Source: Flavobacteriaceae bacterium CG2_30_31_66
GTDB lineage: Bacteria > Bacteroidota > Bacteroidia > Flavobacteriales > Flavobacteriaceae
Assembly (NCBI GenBank): GCA_001873065.1
Contig: MNYM01000024.1
Coordinates: forward strand, 16,408 to 80,407
DNA length: 64,000 nucleotides
Direction: 5' to 3'
Shown: positions 46,667 to 54,372 of the stretch, piece after piece
How positions within the stretch are numbered: position 1 is the stretch's first letter
Layout: every line of letters begins with the position of its first letter
Program-made: the position numbers and the translations under genes
Notes under the pieces: generated by a model
Database searches by the model: none
What the model was told of the DNA's origin: nothing
What the model saw: only the letters and a program-made list of their open reading frames with translations

Positions 46667-47744
46667 TGTAATATAAATATATAGCCACTAGAGCGAAGAA
46701 AATATTGGGCATCCAAACGTATAAAAGTGAATTAACACCTGCAACAGCCCCTAAAACTTCTGAAATTTTTAAAAGAAAAACATAGGTAAACATCAATCCA
46801 ACTCCTATTGCTAAATTGATTCCTGTACCTCCTCTTTTTTTCTTGAATGCCAAAGCCACTGCAATTAGTGTTAAAATATAGGATGCAAAAGGAAGACTTG
46901 TTCTTTTATGAAGCTCAACCAAATAAGCATTCAAGTTTTTTACACCTCTTTTTTTTGAAATATTAATAAATTGTATCAACTCATTTGAAGGCATTTCTTG
47001 GGAGAGTGCTGATTTATAAACCAAATCTTTGGGGGTGAAATTGAAAAGTGTATCAATTTTATTTCCTGAAGAAATTTCATCTCTCTTACTAAATAATTTT
47101 CTTAATCTCCAATTTGTTAGTGAAAAGAGAGAGTCTTTTTCATTGTATCTAATATTGTCAGCCACTAATTTTGACTTCAATTTTAATCCGTCATAAACTT
47201 CAGAGGTAAAATCATATCCTGAATTGATATCCGTATTAAAATTTCGTATAAAAATATAAGTGCTATCAGTGAGTTGTAAACTAAAATCTGTTACATATTT
47301 CAACTCTTGATTTTGGTTGTTATTATTCAAATATTGCTTCTCGAATTTTTTTCGTGTTTTGCTACTGTTGGGAACAACAAAATGATTCATTATCAATGAA
47401 ACCAAGGTAACAATTGAAGCTCCTAAAAAATAAGGGTACAAAAACCTTGTAAACGAAACTTTTGCATTTGTGATGGCAATAATTTCGGTGTTGTTTGAGA
47501 GTTTTGTCGTAAATAAAATGACCGCAATAAACAATGCCAAAGGCATAAAGGTATTGGTGTAATAGATGATAAAATTTTTATAATAATCATTCACAACTTC
47601 AAAAAGTCCAAGATTTGCATGTTGTAAAAAATCATCAACTTTTTCAGCAATGTCAATAGCAATTGCTATAGGAATCAAAATCAATAAGGTAAACAAAAAA
47701 GTTACCAAAAACCGTTTTAAAATGTAGCTATCTATGATTTTCAA
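46653..47744 (-). CDS. LptF/LptG family permease
   Basis: 363 residues. N-terminal segment with IDSYILKRFLVTFLFTLL (start as in LptG), three membrane segments, a periplasmic jellyroll-type domain (about 130-270) and three C-terminal segments. These permeases extract lipopolysaccharide from the inner membrane with LptB. Whether it is the F or G paralogue cannot be settled here. It starts 2 bases after the tgt stop, an operon seen in many Bacteroidota. Confidence 0.92.
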   Translation of the reverse strand: MKIIDSYILKRFLVTFLFTLLILIPIAIAIDIAEKVDDFLQHANLGLFEVVNDYYKNFIIYYTNTFMPLALFIAVILFTTKLSNNTEIIAITNAKVSFTRFLYPYFLGASIVTLVSLIMNHFVVPNSSKTRKKFEKQYLNNNNQNQELKYVTDFSLQLTDSTYIFIRNFNTDINSGYDFTSEVYDGLKLKSKLVADNIRYNEKDSLFSLTNWRLRKLFSKRDEISSGNKIDTLFNFTPKDLVYKSALSQEMPSNELIQFINISKKRGVKNLNAYLVELHKRTSLPFASYILTLIAVALAFKKKRGGTGINLAIGVGLMFTYVFLLKISEVLGAVAGVNSLLYVWMPNIFFALVAIYLYYNARK

Positions 47745-47746
47745 AA

Positions 47747-48877
47747 CTATAAACGTTTATCCATTTGAATGACCATTTTATCTTTCCATTCCCTAAAATC
47801 GCCTGCTAAAATATGCTTTCTTGCTTCTCTCACCAACCACATATAAAAACCTAAATTGTGAATGGTTGCAATCTGTTTACCAAGCATTTCATTCGCAGCA
47901 AATAAATGACGAAGATACGCTTTTGAATAAAGTGTATCCACAAAAGTGATTCCCATTTCATCGATTTCAGAAAAATCATTTTCCCATTTTTTGTTTTTCA
48001 TATTGATGGTGCCATTTGCTGTAAAAAGCATGCCATTTCTAGCATTTCTTGTGGGCATCACACAATCAAACATATCAATTCCGAGTGCAATATTTTCTAA
48101 AATATTGATAGGTGTTCCAACACCCATCAAATATCTTGGTTTGTCTTCTGGCAAAATGGCAGTGACAATTTCGGTCATTGCATACATTTCTTCAGCAGGT
48201 TCACCCACAGAGAGTCCGCCAATCGCATTTCCTTGAGCGCCAGCATTTGCAATATATTCTGCAGATTGTTTTCGCAAATCTTTATACGTACTTCCTTGAA
48301 CAATAGGGAAAAATGTTTGTTCATAGCCATATTTGTACGGCAATTTATCCAAATGATTGATGCATCTGTCCAACCATCTGTGTGTCATGTGCATAGAACG
48401 TTTTGCGTAATTATACTCACAAGGATAAGGAGTACATTCATCAAAAGCCATGATGATATCTGCACCTATTGAACGTTGAATTTCCATCACATTTTCGGGT
48501 GTAAAAACGTGTGTTGAGCCATCAATATGACTTTTAAACTTTACGCCTTCTTCATTGATTTTACGATTGCTTGACAAAGAATATACTTGATAACCACCAG
48601 AATCTGTCAAGATATTTCGATCCCAATTCATGAATTTGTGCAAACCACCTGCTTGTTCTAAAATATCAGTTTTAGGGCGTAAAAAAAGATGATAGGTATT
48701 TCCTAAAATAATATCAGGATTGATTTCATTTTTTAGCTCTGTTTGATGCACGCCTTTTACAGTGCCAACAGTACCAACAGGCATAAAAATGGGCGTTTGA
48801 ATTTCGCCATGATCAGTAGTGATAACTCCTGCTCTAGCCTTACTTTTTGGGTCTGTGAATTTTAAATCGAATTTCAT
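47747..48877 (-). CDS. tgt: tRNA-guanine(34) transglycosylase
   Basis: 376 residues from the ATG at 48877 (MKFDLKFTD); an in-frame ATG six codons earlier is less likely. Exchanges guanine 34 for preQ1 in Asp, Asn, His and Tyr tRNAs. Motifs: ILTDSGGYQVYSL, with the TIM-barrel Asp; MAFDECTPYP; VGTPINILENIALGIDMFDC, with the nucleophile Asp. At the C-terminus, where studied enzymes bind zinc with CxCxxC, this one reads GITFVDTLYSKAYLRHL without the Cys cluster. First gene of the tgt-lptF/G-eamA operon. Confidence 0.94.
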   Translation of the reverse strand: MKFDLKFTDPKSKARAGVITTDHGEIQTPIFMPVGTVGTVKGVHQTELKNEINPDIILGNTYHLFLRPKTDILEQAGGLHKFMNWDRNILTDSGGYQVYSLSSNRKINEEGVKFKSHIDGSTHVFTPENVMEIQRSIGADIIMAFDECTPYPCEYNYAKRSMHMTHRWLDRCINHLDKLPYKYGYEQTFFPIVQGSTYKDLRKQSAEYIANAGAQGNAIGGLSVGEPAEEMYAMTEIVTAILPEDKPRYLMGVGTPINILENIALGIDMFDCVMPTRNARNGMLFTANGTINMKNKKWENDFSEIDEMGITFVDTLYSKAYLRHLFAANEMLGKQIATIHNLGFYMWLVREARKHILAGDFREWKDKMVIQMDKRL

Positions 48878-48985
48878 TGTCGGCAAAGATACCAATATTG
48901 TGAGAAGTGAAAAACTAAAATATTTTTAAAGATTTCAGTTAAAATTTTCGTTTTAACATAAGCATTAAAATTTTTTAGAATATAA

Positions 48986-49020
48986 AAATCCTCCATTTTA
49001 AAATATTAAAAGGAGGATTT
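48986..49020 (-). terminator. Terminator after the T9SS cargo gene
   Basis: Outer 9-bp stem AAATCCTCC/GGAGGATTT (48986-48994 with 49012-49020), inner AT pairs, T-run on the minus strand. Confidence 0.72.
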
Positions 49021-49041
49021 ATGAATGATAAAAAAGTACTT

Positions 49042-50712
49042 TTAATTTTTTATAATTTTATAAGACGAAAAAACGTTCGTTTTTAAATCAATTATTTTAA
49101 CAAGATAAATACCAGAAGTTAGGTGTGAAACATCAATTGAAGTTTGATTTTTATAATATCCAACTTTTTTACCAATAAAATCAAAGATTTCAATTTTAAA
49201 ATTTAAAATATTTTCAATTTTTATGTTCAATATGTTTGAGGTTGGGTTGGGGTAAAGATCAATTTTGTTTTTAGAATCAAAATTAGAAATATTCAATTGA
49301 TTTGAATCAGAAAGCTTCCATAGTTCGCTGCTAAATTCAGAATTAAATGCCGTAAAATACAATTCGTTATTCATTACAATCATTGGATAATTTTCAACAT
49401 ACAATGGAACATTTTCTATTGGCCCAGAATTCGTTGTTGTAATTTCTTGAAAACTTCCAGTTGATGGATTCGCTTCCCAAAGTTTTTGATAATATCCAGG
49501 ATTTGAAGTTGTTGGATTTCCGGTCATCTGAAAGTATAATTTGTTATTCATTGCCGTTAAATTAAATAATTGTCTTGCAAATGGTGTAACAGTAAAGTTC
49601 ATTGTTACCACTGGAGTACAAATTATACCATCGGTTTCGTAAATGTTTTTATTACTTCCAGAAATTTCTTCGGTTGCAGCAAAATATAATTTATTGTTTA
49701 ATGTTACAATTTTAAAATCATTTGCAGGCATATTAATTGGGTCATATGGCAAAGTTGTGTTTGGGAAAAAATTATAAACTTTGTTAAATTCGTATTGATT
49801 TGAACTATTTACTACACATCTAAAAAGATCAGTGCCAGATGTGCCAGTAGTTGCAAAAAAAAGAAGTTGATTGTTAAACACTGTAAAATTACGAAGTGCA
49901 GAATAAAACCCGCTTGATAGTAATATTGATTGATTTTGTCCATCTGAATAATAAAGATCATTTCCATAAGTGTAAAATATTTTATTGTCAAACGCAATCA
50001 TATTTCTGAAGTTTCCAGCATTACCATTAGCATTTCCTGCAATATCTAATAAAAGGGTGGTCTGGTTTGTAGTCGTATTAAAGCTGTAAACTTCATTTCC
50101 GATTGTTGTATCGCCAAATGATTTTCCAACATAAACAAGATAATTGCCAACTTTTGAAATCAATCTAGTGTCATTGTTAACTAAATCTAATTCTGCAGCC
50201 TTTACAGTTCCGTCCGAAGTTCCATCTGTTCTCCAAAGGTCATAACCAATCGAGTTTTGTTCCAATGCAAAATAATACAGTTGCCCGTTAACTTCTATCA
50301 ACGATTTTGGCTCACTTTGAAAAATACCAACTGCATTGTTTTTGACTTTTGTTGTTACTGTTCCATTGGTTTTAAAAAGTTCTCTTCCAAATGTTTCCAC
50401 TCCAGCCGAAAAATAGATTTCGTTGTTAAAAACGGTTAGATCTCTTGGGCTACTGCCAAATCCGGGAGTTTGAACTAAATCAGCAACAACGGTTGTACCA
50501 GCTTGCGTTCCATCTGTTGAATAAAGTTCAGAAGCAGTGGTTAAAGAATTAAACCCTTCAAAATAAACTTTGTTGTTTAAAACAACTATTCCATTGATTG
50601 AAGATCCTCCAAGACCTGAACCAATAGAGGTTTCTAAAGGTTGCCAATTGAATTGTGAAAATGTATTTTGTAAAGTCATTAAAAATAATAGCAATAAAGA
50701 AATTTTTTTCAT
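49042..50712 (-). CDS. Type IX secretion cargo with beta-propeller-like repeats
   Basis: 556 residues. Signal peptide (1-19, ending TFSQ). The body has repeats like LYSTDGTQAGTTVV, LFKTNGTVTTKV and LWRTDGTSDGTV, the ELWxTDGTxxGT type forming beta-propeller blades. The C-terminal 70 residues are a type A T9SS sorting domain: DLYPNPTSNILNIK, IEIFDFIGKKV, then SGIYLVKI and a basic end. So it is exported across the outer membrane and attached or released. Binding partner unknown. Third gene after OmpA and an unknown secreted protein. Confidence 0.92.
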   Translation of the reverse strand: MKKISLLLLFLMTLQNTFSQFNWQPLETSIGSGLGGSSINGIVVLNNKVYFEGFNSLTTASELYSTDGTQAGTTVVADLVQTPGFGSSPRDLTVFNNEIYFSAGVETFGRELFKTNGTVTTKVKNNAVGIFQSEPKSLIEVNGQLYYFALEQNSIGYDLWRTDGTSDGTVKAAELDLVNNDTRLISKVGNYLVYVGKSFGDTTIGNEVYSFNTTTNQTTLLLDIAGNANGNAGNFRNMIAFDNKIFYTYGNDLYYSDGQNQSILLSSGFYSALRNFTVFNNQLLFFATTGTSGTDLFRCVVNSSNQYEFNKVYNFFPNTTLPYDPINMPANDFKIVTLNNKLYFAATEEISGSNKNIYETDGIICTPVVTMNFTVTPFARQLFNLTAMNNKLYFQMTGNPTTSNPGYYQKLWEANPSTGSFQEITTTNSGPIENVPLYVENYPMIVMNNELYFTAFNSEFSSELWKLSDSNQLNISNFDSKNKIDLYPNPTSNILNIKIENILNFKIEIFDFIGKKVGYYKNQTSIDVSHLTSGIYLVKIIDLKTNVFSSYKIIKN

Positions 50713-50748
50713 GATTGTAATTTTACTTGTTTTTTGAAATTAATAAAT

Positions 50749-51678
50749 TTAAAACCCAGAAGGCATTTCTGAATAACCAGATGTATCAAAAGAATAGTTC
50801 CCATCCTCGATATCAATTATTTTAATATTTAAATTTTGCCCTGAAAGTTCTGTTACTAAATAGGTTATACCATCCAACAAAATATAACCAAGATTAAAAA
50901 AACCTGCAGGAATATTTTTTCCATTTACAAAGCAGACATCTTTTGATAATGTTAGCCAAAATGTCATTTTATTCCCTTCATCATCTGTGGTTGAATATTC
51001 ATATTGAATTTCTCCATTTTTTAAAAATGGTTTTTTATTGCCTGTCTTTGTTACTCTTTTGTGAAATAGGGCGCTAAATTCTGGATCATTTAAATCATTA
51101 AAAATAGCTCCGTAAGGAGTTGTCACCTTCCACTTTTTCCCCTCAGCAATAAAATAAGAGATATTTTTATTTTTTTTAATAAAAGTATTCAACACCCCCT
51201 CAACCATCTCTCCCTGACTCATTTTTTGCCAACTTTCATTTGGCATAAAACTTTCTTCAGCTTTAATATTTAAAAAAGAAAAAGCTGAACCATTAAATTC
51301 ATCACTTTTAATTTGGAAAGAAATCTTTTTGGTGTTATTAGAGCATTTTTTTAAACAACCTTTTTCAAAAAGATATTTTTTTAAATCAAAATTTTTTCGC
51401 TCTTTCACAATTCCTTTTCCATAATTAGCCTCATGTATGGCTTGTGGTATTTTATTTTTTTCGATAGTCGAAACACAATCCATTAGATTGATAATTACAA
51501 CTCCTTTTTCTCGAACCACAAAATTTGGTTTGCCTAAAATATCATCAATTTGTGATTTAGTTAAATTTACTTTTGCAAATTCACAACCGTTATTTTGAGT
51601 GCAAATAGTGATGACTTGCTGAGAAAAACCATGAAAAAAAGAGGTAAAATAAAATAGAAATAAAAATATATTTTTCAT
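50749..51678 (-). CDS. Secreted protein of unknown function
   Basis: 309 residues with signal peptide (1-20, ending HGFSQ). It has several Cys (near residues 26, 33, 68, 106, 110), which may form disulfides. The C-terminal half is beta-rich, ending YSEMPSGF. I recognise no family. Between OmpA (39 bases upstream) and the T9SS cargo (36 bases downstream) on the same strand, so probably one transcript. Confidence 0.7.
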   Translation of the reverse strand: MKNIFLFLFYFTSFFHGFSQQVITICTQNNGCEFAKVNLTKSQIDDILGKPNFVVREKGVVIINLMDCVSTIEKNKIPQAIHEANYGKGIVKERKNFDLKKYLFEKGCLKKCSNNTKKISFQIKSDEFNGSAFSFLNIKAEESFMPNESWQKMSQGEMVEGVLNTFIKKNKNISYFIAEGKKWKVTTPYGAIFNDLNDPEFSALFHKRVTKTGNKKPFLKNGEIQYEYSTTDDEGNKMTFWLTLSKDVCFVNGKNIPAGFFNLGYILLDGITYLVTELSGQNLNIKIIDIEDGNYSFDTSGYSEMPSGF

Positions 51679-51717
51679 TTTAAATAAAATTTAGTTGTTC
51701 TTAATTAATTTTATTTT

Positions 51718-53013
51718 TTATAGTTTAATGAATTCAACACGTCTGTTTTGTGCTTTCTCTTGATCATTTAAATTTTTATTAAGCGGTTGAGATTCACCTT
51801 TACCTTCGATTTCAAACCTAGAAATATCAATTCCATAAAAACTAGACAAAGCAATTTTCACAGCATTCGCTCTTTTTTGTGACAATGATAAATTCGCAAT
51901 ATCTGAACCATCACTATCAGTATGACCAATAATTTTCACTCTGATTGTCGGATTTTCTTGAAGCGTTGTAGCAATTTCTTTTAAGACTGCTCCACTTTCT
52001 GGCTTGATATTTTCGCTATTCACTTCAAACAAAATTCCGTTGGTTACAAACCTTCCTTCTGTAATAAGTTTGCTTCTGGTATCTTCACCTGCAACTGCAT
52101 ATCGAATATTAGATACCATGAATTCATCAGCATTTTCTGCACCGTTGGAAAAGTTCATATAAGCAGTCCCAAATTTGAATGAATTGTATTGTAATTTAGT
52201 ATCAAAAGCTTGTGGAATATCTAAAATTTTGGTTTCGTTGATATATACTCTTAAACGACCTTTTTGTCTCCAAATAGAAACTTTGGCAATAGTAGCTTCT
52301 TCACAATCATTTTTTTCAAACTCTTTGATGTTTAAATCTTCATTTTTGTTGATTATTTCTCCATTTTCATATACAAAAAAACTGCCAGCACCAACACAAG
52401 GTCTCCATCCGAAATAAACACCATTTTGAATGTATTTGTTATCTAAATCTTTTTTAGGGTTATCAACAGCATTCAAATAAAATGAGTACGTCAGTAGGTT
52501 ATTTGTGTTATAACGTGTGAAAACATCAAACTCAATCGTACAATTTTCGGGCATGTCTTTTACATATTCTGGCATAAAAAAACCATCTTTAGTCATTGCA
52601 AACCATTTTTGGTTGCTATCGTCTAAAGTTCTCATTTCGGCAGAAGAATTTGTATTCCATCCTAAAGGAAAATCACCAAGTTCAGTTGTAGAAAAATCGT
52701 CAAAAGCCAATTGTTTTTTTCCTGGCTCAAAATCAAATTTTGAATTTGATTGTATTTTTTTTAGTTGTTTATTTTTATCTAATTCTTCTTTTGGTTCTTC
52801 AACAACTGTTTTTTTCTTTTTCTTTTTAAATATATTTTTGATTCCATCCTCAATATTATTAAGAGTATTGTCTATGATTTCATCTCCTTTTTGCTCACCT
52901 TTTTGAAAGGTTTTATTTTTTGCATTATCTATAACTTTTCCGCCAACAGTTTTTTGTGCAAAAAAACTTCCATTTGCAAAAACGATAAAGATTACTAGAA
53001 TTATTTTTTTCAT
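51718..53013 (-). CDS. OmpA family outer-membrane protein
   Basis: 431 residues. Signal peptide (1-19), a Lys/Glu-rich stretch (about 20-80, KKKKKKTVVEEPKEE), a beta-rich middle resembling a concanavalin-like or LamG-type fold, and a C-terminal OmpA peptidoglycan-binding domain (about 320-431). The last has ILFEVNSENIKPESG, HTDSDGSDIANLSLSQKRA (the conserved binding Asp) and the ending NRRVEFIKL. It links the outer membrane to the wall. First gene of the secreted trio; divergent from the sigma factor gene. Confidence 0.92.
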   Translation of the reverse strand: MKKIILVIFIVFANGSFFAQKTVGGKVIDNAKNKTFQKGEQKGDEIIDNTLNNIEDGIKNIFKKKKKKTVVEEPKEELDKNKQLKKIQSNSKFDFEPGKKQLAFDDFSTTELGDFPLGWNTNSSAEMRTLDDSNQKWFAMTKDGFFMPEYVKDMPENCTIEFDVFTRYNTNNLLTYSFYLNAVDNPKKDLDNKYIQNGVYFGWRPCVGAGSFFVYENGEIINKNEDLNIKEFEKNDCEEATIAKVSIWRQKGRLRVYINETKILDIPQAFDTKLQYNSFKFGTAYMNFSNGAENADEFMVSNIRYAVAGEDTRSKLITEGRFVTNGILFEVNSENIKPESGAVLKEIATTLQENPTIRVKIIGHTDSDGSDIANLSLSQKRANAVKIALSSFYGIDISRFEIEGKGESQPLNKNLNDQEKAQNRRVEFIKL

Positions 53014-53085
53014 ACATAATTATTTTAAAGATTATATCATTAGTTGCCAAATTGTAAAAAGGTAAACATGATTTAAAAAAAGAAT

Positions 53086-53093
53086 TACATTTG
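53086..53093 (+). promoter_or_regulatory. TAnnTTTG box for the sigma factor gene
   Basis: TACATTTG, 17 bases before the ATG at 53111. No -33 TTG at fitting distance. Confidence 0.4.
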
Positions 53094-53110
53094 TTTACTT
53101 ATAATTAAAA

Positions 53111-53659
53111 ATGTCACTAATGAATAATCATATTAATTTGATTGATTTATTTAAGAAAAATGATGAAAGGATTATCCGAAAATTTTATAATGAACATAAA
53201 AATGGTTTTATACTTTTTGCAAAGCGCTATAAAATAACTAATGATGACATTGTTGACATTTATCAAGAAGCAATTATAGCACTCATTGAAAATGCTAAAA
53301 AAGGGAAAATTGATTCTCTGCAAAGTAGCGTATCTACTTATTTTTTTAGTATTGGAAAGTTTATGATTTTTCAAAAATTGAAGAAAGAAAATTCTAAGTT
53401 TTCATTACAAGATTTTTCAAGTTTAGAATATATAGATGAGAATTATACTGAGGAAAATTTCAACACTCAAGTCGCATTATTGCAATTGGGTTTGCAAAAA
53501 ATGGGTGAAAAATGCAAACGGATTTTAGAACTTTTTTATTATGAAGAAAAAAAAATGGATGAAATAAAAGAGCTTTTAGGGTATGATAGCAAAGACGTTC
53601 TTAAAAGTCAAAAATCTAGATGTCTTAAACAATTAAAAGATAGTATCAAAGAAAATTAA
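53111..53659 (+). CDS. ECF-type RNA polymerase sigma factor
   Basis: 182 residues. Sigma region 2 is DIVDIYQEAIIALIENAKKG (about residues 45-64) and region 4 is the helix-turn-helix KKMDEIKELLGYDSKDVLKSQKSRCLKQLK near the C-terminus. It would direct polymerase to a small set of promoters. The TPR gene starts 2 bases later, and a CHAT gene lies convergent, so the sigma factor may control the set; a -35 for it cannot be read from sequence. Confidence 0.88.
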   Translation: MSLMNNHINLIDLFKKNDERIIRKFYNEHKNGFILFAKRYKITNDDIVDIYQEAIIALIENAKKGKIDSLQSSVSTYFFSIGKFMIFQKLKKENSKFSLQDFSSLEYIDENYTEENFNTQVALLQLGLQKMGEKCKRILELFYYEEKKMDEIKELLGYDSKDVLKSQKSRCLKQLKDSIKEN

Positions 53660-53661
53660 AT

Positions 53662-54372
53662 ATGGATACAAAAACTTTGTTAGAAAAATATTTTGATGGC
53701 AGTTTATCAAAAGATGAAAAAATTGATTTTGAAAGATTATTAGCAGAAGACTCGAGTTTTCGAGATGAATTTGAATTTGAAAAAAATGTAAAATCAGCGA
53801 TTACTTTGAATAAAAGAGATGAATTGAAAAAAATGTTGCACTCTTTTGAAACAACCAAAAAACCGAAAAAATCTTTTTATTGGATATATGCTGCAGCAAG
53901 TATCATGATATTTGTTGGTTTGTTTACCTGGAAAAATTTTTCTACAACAAATTATGATACTTTATTCGACGAATATTATCAAACATACCCAAATACTGTC
54001 TCTCCAACTGTAAGAGGAACTACTTCAACTGATATACAATCTAACGCTTTTTATGCTTATGATTCTGGAAATTATCAAGAAGCAATTGCTTTATTTTCAG
54101 AAATATATTCCAAAAACGGTGATGATTTTGCGTTGTTTTATAAAGGGCTATCTTTGATTGAACTACAAAAATATGAAGAAGCTTTAGTTGTATTACAAAA
54201 AAGCAATTCAATAAAAATTAGCACTTTTGAACCCTATTTTTTGTGGTATTCTGCACTGATACATATCAAATTACAAAACAAAAAAGAGGCATCATTGCAA
54301 CTAAAACTGCTTATTGAAAGTGAAAATCCTTTAAAAGAAGTAGCAAAAAAACTACTTTCTGAAATAGAATAA
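53662..54372 (+). CDS. Membrane TPR protein, possible anti-sigma-like partner
   Basis: 236 residues. Short N-terminal helical part with LLEKYFDGSLSKDEKIDFE (anti-sigma-like zinc-free start), one membrane segment (about residues 74-90, IYAAASIMIFVGLFT), then a TPR-type periplasmic domain (NAFYAYDSGNYQEAIALF, FALFYKGLSLIELQKYEEAL). The topology is like anti-sigma factors: cytoplasmic part next to the sigma gene and sensing domain outside. No HExC zinc motif is seen. Its 3' end overlaps the convergent CHAT gene by 21 bases. Confidence 0.82.
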   Translation: MDTKTLLEKYFDGSLSKDEKIDFERLLAEDSSFRDEFEFEKNVKSAITLNKRDELKKMLHSFETTKKPKKSFYWIYAAASIMIFVGLFTWKNFSTTNYDTLFDEYYQTYPNTVSPTVRGTTSTDIQSNAFYAYDSGNYQEAIALFSEIYSKNGDDFALFYKGLSLIELQKYEEALVVLQKSNSIKISTFEPYFLWYSALIHIKLQNKKEASLQLKLLIESENPLKEVAKKLLSEIE

